A DNA stretch of 64,000 bases. It comes from Sipunculus nudus (lineage: Eukaryota; Annelida; Sipuncula; Golfingiida; Sipunculidae). This document shows positions 1-11,905 of this stretch, piece by piece. The stretch lies in NCBI GenBank assembly GCA_026874595.1, contig CM049318.1, positions 26,068,956-26,132,955 on the forward strand, in the 5' to 3' direction. The notes beneath the pieces are model-generated. The model saw nothing but the letters and a program-made list of their open reading frames with translations. It was not told the origin of the DNA and made no database searches. Numbering within the stretch: the stretch's first letter is position 1; each line of letters starts with the position of its first letter. Made by a program: the position numbers and the translations under genes.

Positions 1-1988
1 GCATTTTAAGATGTCAATCTCCTTAGAAAACTGGAAAAATTTCTGTCATTTACTGATTGATAACATTACTAAGAGCAATCTTTTACTTAAACCATTTCCA
101 CTGAACAAACAGTTTGTTAATAAAATAGGAATAATGTGCCAGTAAATACCCAAAGACACATAAACCCTAGCTGTGACAATCTGACCATGCAACTTTGAAT
201 AATAACATGTCATGCAGTCAGTCCTTCACAATTGTATCACTAAAAACCATGAAGTTTCCCTTTTTTAGTTAACCTCATGCATAAAAAATAAATGATCAGA
301 TTTCTCAGCAAGGGCTGCAAGGAATAACCTGATTTCTTTTATGCATTTAGCAAATATGCAATGCTGTCAGCAGTTTTGATGCATATTTTATTTTATGTGA
401 GAAATTACATCAGAAAATTAGCGTATTTAGAGCCTTCATCCTCAACAAACAAAACAATAATATTATTTATAGAAGAGTGAAACCTATGTGTGTTAAAAGA
501 GCACATTTCAGACTGGCCAAAAGTGGTCTTAATTCACAGGTGGTATTATTAGAAAGGTGCCCTTATCAGGTTTTCACAGCAATTGACGCTTTCCTCTTGA
601 TGAACATGGTGTATATGTAAAACACAAAATGAGGTCAGTTATGAGTATTAGATGAAACTATTGACAGAGCATAAATTTATTCTGTTGTATCAAAGGTAAC
701 ATGAACAAAGACACTGATTACAATATTCATGATCACATATAGTTTGGTTTGGTTCAGATCAGATTTGTGATTGATATTAGAGTCACAGGTCACATTGGTT
801 ATCAACTGAGTACCATTTCCCGTGGGTCTCTTATGTAAATCCACACTCTCTGCACTAAATGGACAAGGAAGTAAATATATTTCTGACACTTATTACACTT
901 AGCTTTCCCGATAAGCAAAGCCAATGAAAAATTAAAGCAGCGCAGGATCCCTGATAATGATCAGGTCTGCAAAATTTAAACATAAAACAAGAACCTTAAA
1001 TACATTTAACCTTGGTTTTCATCCTGGTTCAGTTTTCTATGGACCTCTCACTCACAGTTAATGTTTAATTAAGCTGACTTTCTATGGGGTTCCTCTTATT
1101 AAGGTATTGTTATCGGCCGGTGTGCAATATATCAAAGATTATGTCTGGAAATGCAATATTCATAGGCATTGTAGGTAACCATCTATCAGGTGCACACAGG
1201 ATAAACTTGATCTTCCACAAACACCACTGTTCATTGTTAATAATTTTTAAAAATTCATGAAATGTTAACCGATGTTTTCATCCTACAGACCATCTTGAAA
1301 ATGTAAATACCTGTAAATTCTCTTTGCACCCTGCCAATAGATAGTCAAAACTTATCAAAACATTTCATGGAAATGTAATATTTCAAGTTACCTCTTAAAC
1401 ATTAAAACTGTAGGTTACCCCAAAAAAATGTTCATTTAATCACTAAAAAAGCTAGATCATCTACAAATGTAATTAATGCTCATTTGCCTCATACTTACAA
1501 AATAATTTGACATTGGTCATAATATCCTAGCCCTGTCAATCCGTGTGTGTCTGTGCATGAGTTTTTTCAGAAATATTGTATGGACTTGAGTTAAATTTGT
1601 TTTAGGGAAGGAGTTGTTTAAACCTTGTATCTTTTTCAGATCAGAAATTTCTTGGGCTGTGTTTGGAAGGTGTGCATTTTATACTTTATATAACATTCAT
1701 TGACCCTAGAACATGGTAGACTTGAAGTATTTTAGCCACTGCAGCACAGCTTCCTTGTCGTTTATATATGATGAAGTGTCTTGCTTGGCTGTTCAGCAAT
1801 ACTTGACAAGCTATCATTGTGGTCACTGCACTTAATATACCAGGAAGCAAGCTCTGTAACCAGACCCAGAGTTATCGTTGTTCAAGGGCATGCTGGACAT
1901 AAATAAAGCAAGGGCAGATGATGTGTTTTATGGATCATGGCATAACAACTGGAGGAGGAAGCAAATTTAGAATGGTGACTCTGCATGA
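1..1988. other. No gene recognised; AT-rich sequence
   Basis: Apart from the MITE fragment at 473-595 I see only AT-rich sequence. A 70-codon minus-strand frame at 677-889 has no splice support or recognisable motif. Confidence 0.5.
473..595. mobile_element. Fragment of TA-flanked inverted-repeat MITE
   Basis: The stretch containing GACTGGCCAAAAGTGGTCTT and CACAGGTGGT resembles the left half of the MITE at 51236-51417 and the ends of the element at 37128-38008. The right end is missing, so this is a decayed copy. Confidence 0.5.
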
Positions 1989-1991
1989 TTA

Positions 1992-2295
1992 GGCCAAAAA
2001 AATAAAAAGGTATGGTTCTCAGGCACTTTATTTCAGAAATCACTGTGGTCGGGCGGTATTTTATTTTTGACATTTTTTTTTATGTATCAATAAAAATGTC
2101 ATATAATAAGGGAAAAGCATAAAAATAACAGTTTTTTTTTGCTAAACAGGTAAACTACAACATAACAAGGGAAATTGTATAAAAATTGTATTATTTCATC
2201 TTCTTGAAAGATGAAATCAAAATAAAATGTGTGATCGGGGGGTTTAATTTGATGTGGGTGCTGCCTGAGAAAAATCCCTTTTATTTCTTTTAGCC
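1992..2295. mobile_element. PIF/Harbinger-like MITE, copy 1
   Basis: Inverted ends start GGCCAAAAAAATAAAAAGGT and contain GGTTCTCAGGCA; the right end is the decayed inverse (TGCCTGAGAA...TAGCC). The flanks are TTA on both sides (1989-1991, 2296-2298). A 3-bp TWA target duplication with GGCC-type ends is typical of PIF/Harbinger MITEs. No transposase is present. Confidence 0.65.
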
Positions 2296-2644
2296 TTAAA
2301 AGTTTATTTTTTCTTTGTTTCACTTAACTCTACAAATTATTGTGACAAAGTGTTGACACTGTGTGACTGTGTGAACTATTTCCTGTGAGTGTTTTTCCTA
2401 TTTGCCATTGTAAAGTCTGTTTAAAACAAAGAAAAATATTCATGTCCGCATCTCAGTACATGACTATGTTTGCCAGAAATATCATGTGCACCGCTGAATA
2501 CTTGACTAAGGCCAAAAAAAATAAAGGTTTGGTTTTCAGGCACTGCCCTCATCAATTTTAACCCCTGTCCCCATATAAAAAATTTGTATTATGATTTTCC
2601 TCTTTCAAGAATAAAAATAATACAATTTTGGTAAGATTTCCTTT

Positions 2645-2962
2645 TGTAAAGACTATAGCAAAAACTCCAATGAACGATGTAAGACACCTTTAATATCAGA
2701 AAGACGGTGTACAGCAGAGAACATGGCAGAGTGGACCGGCCAGGCCGGATACCTACACTTGACTGACTGATGCAGCTAGCCCTTACTTGACCTATCTTCC
2801 CCCGGGGTCCCTGCATACTGGCGCATCGGTTTCTGGCCGACCACTTCAGTGTCCAGCCACCGGTCGCCTGCTGTCACTAATAATTAACGATAATGTGTAT
2901 TTCTATCCTCTACGCCGAGCTACTACCTAAGTATACCAAGTTTTCCAGGCATATATGTTACA
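2645..2962 (-). repeat. 3' LTR of the gypsy-type element
   Basis: 318 bases, nearly identical to 5658-5974 over its length, with short inverted ends. High identity suggests a fairly recent insertion relative to the MITE it entered. Confidence 0.85.
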
Positions 2963-4052
2963 TAGCCCCCCTCCCAAAGAAGACGTGTCCTCGCGGCTTA
3001 CTAATTACCATTAAGTTCTAATATACCTAAAACAACAATAAAGCTAACGTGACTAGTATATATATATACCTTTCAAAAACTTCCTGTGCTGACGACTAAA
3101 TCGCTTATGCCGTTCCTCTACCTTCACAAATCTAAGGGTACATATATAATATCATGATGACTATACCTATAAGCATACGAGTGACGATCTAGACACAATA
3201 CATTATATGGAGAATGGCTGGGCACATTTGGAAGAAATAGTAAAAATAAAACGTATTCTGCGACACACTGTCAGTTCTTTGTAAACTCCATTCATGGCAA
3301 CAATCTTAACATTAGAGCCTTCATGTCGATTCACACATAACCAGAAAACTGTTTGTTACCAACTTACAAATCTTACACAAGGCTTACTTAAATATCATTT
3401 GTATTATGGAGTGATATATAAATCTTTAAAGACTGATACCTAACCACCAGTTATCGTTACTGTATTCGAAGCACGAAAAACAATGGCTAACCCCTGCTCA
3501 AATATTGCTACCTAAGAAGATACTAGCAAAACCAAAATTATTTTACTTAGTTTATACAAGAACATTATAATAAGAACGAAACCTGATCAATTCATAAAAT
3601 GATAACTCTGCAGAACCTGTTATAATCATTAGAAAAACAATAACAAAAATGCGATCAAATGTATAAAAGTTCTAGCAGTGAAAACCTATGGCCGGTCAAT
3701 CTCTCCGAATACAACAAAAAGGCGTACATTACATATAAATGAAAGGAAATATCAACATGCAAAGTCACATGATAAATTTAAGTTTAACTTATGTTCCAGT
3801 GGATGAACAAAGTCCATTATGTATACAAATAAAGATAAATTTAAGAAAATCCATCATAATCCGGAGGTCTCCGGTCACAGCCTGGAAAATGGCGGCGCAC
3901 TGAGATGTCATCAAGTTCATGTACTGGATCCTCCGTGTTTGACGTAGATAGAGCACCAGGAGGTGACGCTGCGAACGAATTCAGTACTAAAGCAACGTCC
4001 TCGTCGTAAAACTCATGGTGGTACTTTTCAGCGGCGTCTTCATGCTCCCGTT

Positions 4053-4487
4053 CTATCGGGGTCGACGGTGCTCGTTCAGATACCTCGTTAGTACTCCGTG
4101 GGTTTGATGCTTAATAAGATCGGTTCGACCAAGATCGCTATCATCACGGGACATTATTATTTCGTATTTGAAGATCAACGAGAGAGGATCCTCTCTCTGA
4201 CCAGCAGAGAGAGAAGGACTATCGAGCTCAACAGCAAAAAGTTTCTGGACAGTGTCACGTCCCTGGTGCACCTTAAGTTCGTCGACAGCGACCGCTGAAA
4301 CTGTTGCAGTAACGTCCTCAAAGATCGTAGGGCAGAACCATCCCACCCTTGACTGTTTGTAAATCCTCACGCACGCACCTCCTGTGTTGACGATTCTGAC
4401 CGGTATGAGGTCATCTTGAGGTCTTGCGAGGACACGGGCGGCTAGAACCCCCTGTTTCTCCTGAAACCCGATCCTAGGTTCTAACAC
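4053..4487 (-). pseudogene. Protease-to-reverse-transcriptase linker remnant with deletion junction
   Basis: A 144-codon frame with features of the gypsy Pol linker (VLAARVLARPQDDLIPVRIV) and the start of the reverse-transcriptase region (IIMSRDDSDLGRTDLIKH). The frame then ends and no YxDD or later domains follow. Sequence just downstream (about 4100-3850) reads in another frame as an acidic tail ending RRPPDYDGFS, which I take as the very C-terminus of Pol. Confidence 0.65.
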
Positions 4488-4651
4488 GCCCTCCGAGGCT
4501 GCAGTCGCTATGCTGCCCTGGCTGCCGACAACACATGGAATAATAATGTCGTGCCTGGCGGGGATTTCAACCGTTTCGTGCGCTCAAACCGTGCATATCA
4601 CCGGTTCCCTAGCATAACGTTCCAACTGAACAGCCGTATCTCCGGTAGTCA

Positions 4652-4882
4652 TCACTTATAGTTTGAAGTCAATTCGGTAGCCATTTTTACAGAAAGACGT
4701 GTGGACAAGAGTTCAAACACATGTTCATGGACTAGCGAAACGGCAGAACCGCTGTCTACAAGGATACTGACGGGAAGGCCATGTATTGCACCATTAACAT
4801 ATATTGCGGAATCAACTGACTTACTATGCGGTGTCTCTTCCGGTGGTGGGGTAGGGGGTCTCCTGGTGTCACTGGCTGGCAT
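4652..4882 (-). pseudogene. Retropepsin-like protease remnant
   Basis: Contains GLPVSILVDSGSAVSLV, the D-S/T-G active-site motif of retroviral-type aspartic proteases. It overlaps the Gag remnant by 14 bases in another frame and stops before the C-terminal half of the domain. Confidence 0.75.
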
Positions 4883-5357
4883 GCGACCCCCTATGCCAGC
4901 ATCTAATGGTTTCCCTGTTGTGTGTAGGTCTTTTCGCAGCCATCTCCTCTCGAGTTACGGCGTCCATATTCAGGTACGCGACGCGTAACATTCTGGTAAG
5001 CGCAAACGCAAAATCCGCTTGCGTTTCGTTTTTACAGCGAACTCGCAACTCGAACTCCCGCTGAGTGACGTCTCTTCTTTTGGGCGATAGCCTGTTCTCG
5101 AGTGTAACTGTCAGGCCTAGCTCGTCCGCACTTTCGATGTCGTCCAGCCCTTGTTCTGCTCGGCCTTTCAGTCTTACCCCCAAGAACTGGCATTTTGTTC
5201 TGAAGTCCCACTGGTTGATGACAGCACATTTGACGAAATGTTTGAGCCACCGGTCGAAGTCGTCATCCTCTCTACCGTGGAATGGGTCCGGCATGACGAT
5301 AGGCCGGGCTGGCTGGTTCTCTCCCATGTTACCGCTTTGCCGTCTTCTGAACCACAC
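4869..5357 (-). pseudogene. Gag-like remnant of the LTR element
   Basis: A 162-codon frame with retrotransposon Gag character: PDPFHGREDDDFDRWLKHF followed by KCQFLGVRLKGRAEQGLDD, as in Ty3/gypsy Gag of invertebrates. It ends RCWHRGSHASQ, where a zinc knuckle might be expected to begin, and is out of frame with the protease segment. Probably non-functional. Confidence 0.75.
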
Positions 5358-5447
5358 TTGTTTTTGTTTTCTGTTTCTTTTTTTTTTTTTTTCTTCTACC
5401 TTCTTGTGGCGGTGTTACCTCCTACATCGATCCCAGCTGGGCCTCCA

Positions 5448-5657
5448 TGTAACGACTATAGCAAAAACTCCAATGACTGATGTAAGACACCTTTAATATC
5501 AGAAAGACGGTGTACAGCAGCGAACATGGCAGAGTTGACCGGCCAGCCCGGATACCTACACTTGACTGACTGATGCAGCTAGCCCTTACTTGACCTATTT
5601 TCCCCCGGGTCCCTGCATACCGGCGCATCAGTTTCATCGTTCCCAGCAGGGCCTCCA
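5448..5657 (-). repeat. Tandem duplicate of LTR end plus adjoining leader
   Basis: The first 185 or so bases of the LTR and the 22-base leader segment next to it occur again directly beside the 5' LTR, starting with the same TGTAACGACTATAGC. This creates a second copy of the primer-binding-site region. Confidence 0.75.
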
Positions 5658-5974
5658 TGTAACGACTATAGCAAAAACTCCAATTAACGATGCAAGACAC
5701 CTTTAATATCAGAAGACGGTGTACAGCAGCAAACATGGCAGAATGGACCGGCCAGCCCGGATACCTACACTTGACTGACTGATGCAGCTAGCCCTTACTT
5801 GACCTATCTTCCCCAGGGGTCCCTGCATACTGGCGCATCGGTTTCTGGCCGACCACTTCAGTGTCCAGCCACCGGTCGCCTGCTGTCACTAATAATTAAC
5901 GATAATGTGAATTTCTATCCTCTACGCCGAGCTACTACCTAAGTATACCAAGTTTCCCAGGCATATATGTTACA
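5658..5974 (-). repeat. 5' LTR of the gypsy-type element
   Basis: 317 bases; see 2645-2962. It differs by a few substitutions and single-base indels, for example one A missing in the AGAAAGACGG stretch. Confidence 0.85.
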
Positions 5975-6158
5975 CTTTGTTATGTAGTGATTTACCTGTT
6001 CAGCTAAAAAAAATTGTGTTATTTTCATGCTATTCCCTGATCATATGACATTATTTTTCGAAAACATACAAAAAAAGATAAAAAGATAAAATATCACCTG
6101 GTGCACTGATTTCTGAAAAAAGTGCCTGAGAACCATAACTTTTATTTTTTTGGCCTAA

Positions 6159-6720
6159 TAAAAACCACAAGAATGCCACATGGAAGCAGGTTGTATATTC
6201 TTTGGCGATCGAAGAATTGTTTACTGTTAATTCACAAAAGCTCCATAAGGCAGCCTTCCTTGATGGATGAGTTTCATAGAACTAACATCCTGTATATTAT
6301 GAATGAACGAAGTATTGAAACATCCAAGGCTATCAGCACAACGGTCCTGCAGATAAGAAGTACAGACGGCATGACAGCCTCTCATAAAACCTAACAGTAC
6401 AGCTGGTAAACAGCACTTCAGTACATCTGATTAAATATTTGAATTTGCAGATGCTAGGTGATTTTCATCATTTTTTACACTCACAGTTACAGACATAATC
6501 AGGTATAAAATTGAAAAGGTCCAAACTGAGAATACAAATGCATCGCTTTGGCCAGCTGTCAAAGCAAACTTCCTACCAGTCTGGTAGAAGGTGTATCTTG
6601 CAGATTTTCCTTTGCTTTGTATATGCTTCCTATCAAATATTTATATACAATGGTTTTATGTCCGACCAGCAGCTGCCACAGATAAATTTTGTTTGCATGA
6701 TAACTCAAAAAATATTTCAA
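6159..6720. other. No gene recognised
   Basis: Open frames at 6122-6394 and 6511-6750 have no recognisable motif or splice support. Confidence 0.4.
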
Positions 6721-6769
6721 GGATCTTTACCAAACTTGATATGTGTGTAGATATGGTTGAGAGGACATA

Positions 6770-7840
6770 GCTTTTTCAAATGGGGCCATGATCTTCCCTA
6801 GGAGAGTGACCTTGAGCTTGAATAGTTCCATTTTTATGGGAAAATCACACATATTCTAAACCAAATCAAGAAATCTTGCATGGATTAATCCAAAAATCAA
6901 ATTGACGGAAGATCTTGGCTAGTGTTGTCATGTACCGGAAAATGGTATTTTTATTGGTATATTTAATTTGGGGTAATAGCCCTTACTGTGAGTGGCCTTG
7001 ACCTTGAATATTTCCATATTTGGGGAAAATCACACAAAATCTTAAATAACTCAATAAGGGATCCATGGATTGATCCAATGAGGACAGGTGGTGCCACCTT
7101 TTGTCCTTTTCTTATTTTTGCACCTTTTAATAACCCAATCATTGCCACTTGACAGCACTGTAAGCTGTTTAAGTCAAAAACTAATGGGCAGAACTCTTTC
7201 ATATAAAGCATGTACATAGATATGGATTATTGAATGACGTATATTAAATTGAGGTCATGACCTTTCCCATGAGAGTGGCCTTGATCTTGATTATATCCAA
7301 CTTTTATGAAAAGAACATTGTATCTCAAGATGATAGATGTATCTATCTGTAAATCAAAGATGTCAGATGATAAGTGGTTGAAGGAGTTTGAAAACCTGTG
7401 ACCTTCTCCTTCACATTCAAGGTCAAATCTGCAGATATATAGGATTTTTGTGAACCTCATAATTTTTTAAGTACTGGTACCCATCTTTTTTTCTTCAAAT
7501 GTGACACACAGATTGTTTTACACTAAGATCTCAGACATGTTTGAAGACTGGTGACCTGGGCTTCAACTTCTTGTCCAGTCTGTGAATGTATAGAATTTTT
7601 GTTAACACCATTACTTTTCAAGTGCTGCATCTGTTTCTGGTGACCTCCAGCTTGGTCTTCAAGGTCAAATCTGCAAATATATGTTTTTTTGTTCACCTCC
7701 TAACATTTGAAGTACTGCTTCTGTTTCTTTAAATTTGACACAAAAAAGTATTTCCATCAATATCTCTGACTATTTTTCATGAATTATGACCTTGACCTTG
7801 TTTTTGAAGGTCACACATGAAGAAACCCTGTTGGCTTATC
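6770..7840. repeat. Diverged tandem repeat with GACCTTGACCTTGA motifs
   Basis: Segments starting near 6786, 6977 and 7258 share 'GAGAGTGRCCTTGA...TTGA...TCCA...' sequence. Segments near 7400, 7560 and 7660 share AAGGTCAAATCTGCARATATAT and AAGTACTG. Units have drifted too far for an exact period by eye. Confidence 0.55.
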
Positions 7841-8409
7841 AAGTGTCAGTATCTATTTATAATTATGCATTAATTGTCTGAGGATACTTAAGTATTTCCG
7901 ATGCCTAGAAATTTTTAGTTCTTAAGGTGATTATATGATACACAGTTTGAGTTTTGGGTGAGATATATTTGAGAACATACGACTGTTGTGCAGATAAGAG
8001 TACTATTATATGCATGACCTTAATATAAATAGACACTCCCATTGAAAACAGGCATTTCCCTCCTTAAATATCAAAGTAATTAACTGATCATGATCATGTG
8101 TTAAGCCTGCAGTCAACATAAGTCATTATTTTTATTGTATCAGCCAAAACAAAGTTTAGCAGATACTATGTTTTTGACCAGGTTCCGCCGCCGCTGCGTT
8201 CATTTCCGGAGAACTCCTCTGAGACTACCAGACAGATTTTTCCTAAACTTACACCATTTATCGGGTCACATGTGAACTGGTGCCTAACCAATTTGTGTTG
8301 ACCTCTGACCTTTCCTCTGTGCCCAGCTTCCATTTGTGTGTCTTTTTCCATACATAAACTGGATTACCGATCAGGAAAAAAACTTTGTACAAATGTAGTC
8401 CTTGGATAG

Positions 8410-9110
8410 CTTTATAACATACACAAAAATGGTGGCACCACCTTCAACCATGTTTGCACAGTGTCGATCTGTTCATCTGCCTTGGGTTAAAATCACTCAT
8501 ATCTCTGCAGTGGTTTGATTTATTCACCTGAAATTCAGCATGCGTATACATCCTGGATAGCTTTCTTGATTTTATGACAGGTGGCCCCACCTACATTCTA
8601 GTTTACGCTGCAGACATCCAAGCTCATATCTCAGGAACCATTTGACTGATTGGGCCAAAATGTTGCATGTGTATAGATCTTACATAGCTCTTTATCATAC
8701 ACAAAACTGGAAGGGCCACCTGCATGCAACCATTTTTGCACAGTGTCTGTTTGTCTGCCGTGGGCTAAAATAACTCATATCTCTGTAGTGATTTGACTTA
8801 TCTGCCTAAAAATTTAGTGTGTTTATACATCATGGATAGTTTTCTCAATTTTGTGGCAGGTGGCGCCACCTACATTTTTGTTAACGCTGCAGACATTCAG
8901 GCTTATATCTCAGGACTGGTTGGACATATCTCCCTGAAATTTTGCATGTGTATAGGTCTAACATAGCTCTTAATCATACACAAAATTGGTTGCGCCACCT
9001 GCCACCATTTTCGCACATGATCTTATGTTTGTCTGCTGTGGGATAAAATCACTCATAAACATGTAGTGGTTTGACTTTTCTGCCTAAAATTATGCATATT
9101 TCGGCTGCAG
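8410..9110. repeat. Tandem repeat of about 280 bp, two and a half copies
   Basis: The block with TCTGCCNTGGGNTAAAAT, CTCATATCTCTG and a GGTGGCGCCACC-like palindrome recurs at about 8466, 8748 and 9028, spacing 280-282. Copies are clearly diverged. Confidence 0.6.
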
Positions 9111-9525
9111 ACATCCATGCTAATATGCAACACACCTCACTCTATTTCCCCTTGCCACACAATCCATGCCTCACTTCACCTGTTCCACTCTGATTTTGGT
9201 GGATACACGTAGTCGCTTGTGGACTACCCTTATTCTAGTTTCTCTGACCAGTGAAGTATACATTATAAGTCCCGAGTACCTAATGTTTTACTGCTATGAT
9301 AAATCTGTATAAAAATGTTAACTGCATGAGCATGAAATATTTCACACATGCATCACAATTGCAATTTCTTATGAGCTTTTATGACATCAGAAACAGTGAG
9401 TTTAACAGAATATTTACAGAATGTTTTGCAAAGGTAATTTTAAGGAATCAAAACAATTGCAGACATTTGAATATGTTAAACAGTTTAGGCCTGATGTTGC
9501 ATTTCATAGGAATTGCATTTTATCT

Positions 9526-9720
9526 GCACATGCAGGAACTGATCTTCCATGAGCAGTGAGGCTCAGGAATAGAATTCAGGCTCAATGAGGCTCAGGAACA
9601 GGTTTTCTGTGATCATTGAGTCACAAGAAAGGATCTTCTGTGATCAATGAGGCTCAGGAATACTTCATCCATGATCAATGAGGCTCAGGAATACTTCATC
9701 CATGATCAATGAGACTTGCA
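9526..9720. repeat. Displaced segment of the 31-bp minisatellite
   Basis: Positions 9526-9661 match 16061-16196 with one mismatch seen by eye, including flank that is not the core repeat. Two further 31-bp units follow. The segment lies 4.7 kb outside the main array. Confidence 0.85.
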
Positions 9721-10905
9721 GTGTTAGATGAAGAGCAGGCCAAGAACAGTACACATGTAACAATAATATATAAAAATGGGTTTTGATTTGGATTAAACCA
9801 AGGTTTCCAGAGAAAATGTGACAAACAGATGCAACTAGACAAAATATCACACCTTAGATTAGAGAAAATTCCAGTGAAAATGGTTAAAGACATAGAGCTA
9901 GCTTTTTACTACACTCCTCCTGCAGTGGTTATTTACACCGCAGTCATTCTGGATCTTCTTCATTTCAACTGCTGTTTTGTACAGCAAGATTTTCCAGGTT
10001 TCATCATCACTAGGGCTTGCACAGGACAAGTAATAAAATTCAGACCAATGAATGTGTGGTTTTGTTGTATAGAGGGTGCACACATACACGTTTGCATGTA
10101 CATTTTTTTGGGCAGGTAGAAATTGAACCAAGGGTGCCCTTTGTACATGTATTAAAAACCAATAAAAAAAATTTTGGTGCAGTATCCTATTTTTTCCCAT
10201 TTATAAACATAACAATCATAAATTAGCATTTCTATTCTTTGAGCAATAGAAACATCTTAAAAGGCAAAATTCTTCCCTAGCATTATATAATTACAAGGTG
10301 CATGTTGAAATCTTTAGGTGGATGTAGGTTTTGTTTCAAGGATGCACCTGAAGCATCCAAATATTTAGCCTAATTTGTACTTTGTTCTGCTCTTATTGGT
10401 CTGATTCTTGGCACTGTGCCAGCCCCGGTGTTGAGACCCTGAACAACTAGCTAAACAAAGCAGAGGTTAACATGAAAGAATCTGGCAGACTGCAGTGTAT
10501 AATGTACTGTTATGTGAGGAATGTAGCTTTTTACCATCAGCGACAATGCTAGTGAATTCTGTGTATAATATTAAACAGTCTTTGATCAAGCTCTGTGTGA
10601 AAAATGTGAAATAACAGGGTGAAGACCAGAGCAGTGGGTACTTGAAACACACACAGTTTGATGACTTGTATTATTTCACAGAGCTCTGTAAGGTCAAGGA
10701 CCATACTCAGTCCTTTGTGTCTCCCCTGCTGGCTGAATTAATGGCATTGTGATGTCAACTTTGGACCAGGAAGTGTCTAGGTCACACTGATTATCAGTCT
10801 AAACTGAGGGTAAACCAAGGGTTTATTTCTTTTATTCCATAAGTATATAATTATCAGATTGTGTAGTATCAGCAAGACTAATCCATCAGGTGATCAGTGA
10901 TTTTA

Positions 10906-10920
10906 ATAATATATATATAT

Positions 10921-10965
<45 letters not shown>
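10906..10965. repeat. (AT)n microsatellite
   Basis: About 60 bases of alternating A and T interrupted once by ACAC. Confidence 0.95.
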
Positions 10966-10966
<1 letters not shown>

Positions 10967-11563
10967 CTATGTAGTTATGTCAATTCCAGCTAAAGTGCTC
11001 GAAACTGTTATAGAGCATTTTATGGTTTACTTACATAATTGTCCCCATCGCTTCCCAAGGTTTAATGCAGTTCATGGGGGCAGTCACAGATTTGCCTGAT
11101 GATCTCCACCACAAATAATGTGAAACCTTGCGTAGTGTTGCGGACCATTATATACATTTATTATTTATAATTTGGAATATAGGATATAGATATGTTATTG
11201 GGTAAAAACTAGCATCAAAATTGTAACTAGTAAAGCAAGATTCATTGGCAAGGCCAGTTTAGAATTGCTTTTGTGTGGTTGGTTATATTCTTTCCCTCTC
11301 TCAGAATATTCTGTCTCTACAATGGTGGGAGGTATCATGGGGTCATGCACACAGTTTAACTAGGTATATAAGTGTTAACACCTCCTCAGGATCAGTCTCT
11401 GTGTCCATATTAAAAGAAGTAAATATTTGCTGTTCCTATTTTGCCGGAGAGAATAAACTATTTATTACTTTTTTAAAAGAGTAATTGAATTTTATTCTAA
11501 TCTATGCCTTGCAGGAATCATGTGTAGGATTTGTGTAAAAGCCTCTTTTATAAATTAGAGATC

Positions 11564-11905
11564 TGCATTTTTAGAATTGCAAATCTCTGCCAATTGTGGA
11601 GGTTCCCCATTGTGGGATGCTCCCAAAACCATGTTTGCATTCATTTATTCTTCCCATTTTTCCAGGTTAATTCATGCATAAGTTACCGTGTATTTGTGAA
11701 TATTTCTTGATAATGTTCCTGAATCAGGATCATGTGCTGGATCCACACCAAAATCTAACTGATTCTTCATTGGCTTATTCCTAAACAGCCCTGAAAATTT
11801 CATTTGATTCTGTTCATGATTGCATGAGTTAAAACAATCACACACACACAAACACACCCATGAATGGGGAATAACACATACCATTTTGGCGGAAAATATT
11901 TCCAT
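11564..11905 (+). repeat. Dispersed repeat family R1, copy 1
   Basis: Shares CTGCTGGATCCACACCA-type, ATTCTTCATTGGC and GGGATGCTCCCAAAAC motifs in the same order with 42893-43205, and a part with 28700-28805 in inverse orientation. No terminal repeats or coding sequence recognised. Confidence 0.6.

Larger units (their letters stand above)
2645..5974 (-). mobile_element. Internally deleted Ty3/gypsy-type LTR retrotransposon
   Basis: The element lies on the minus strand. Its LTRs (5658-5974 and 2645-2962) begin TGTAAC and end GTTACA, with one mismatch at the 2645 end. A 4-bp CTTT duplication flanks it (2641-2644, 5975-5978). Next to the 3' LTR is a purine tract (GGGAGGGGGG on the minus strand, about 2966-2975), and inside the 5' LTR the minus strand reads TGGAGGCCC, a primer-binding-site candidate. 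Gag and protease remnants are present; reverse transcriptase, RNase H and integrase are absent, so it is non-autonomous. A tandem copy of part of the LTR occupies 5448-5657. Confidence 0.85.
2510..6155. mobile_element. PIF/Harbinger-like MITE, copy 2, split by an LTR element
   Basis: Left part 2510-2644 and right part 5979-6155 are the two halves of one MITE, flanked by TAA on each side (2507-2509 and 6156-6158). Removing the LTR element and one CTTT leaves about 312 bases that match the copies at 27639 and 49300 across the break (TTTCCTTTGTTATGTAG against TTTCCTTTGTTTTGTAG). Confidence 0.75.

Noticed and set aside
8166-8351. 61-codon minus-strand frame in a GC-richer patch
   Set aside because: Lies at the edge of diverged tandem repeats and has no recognisable motif.
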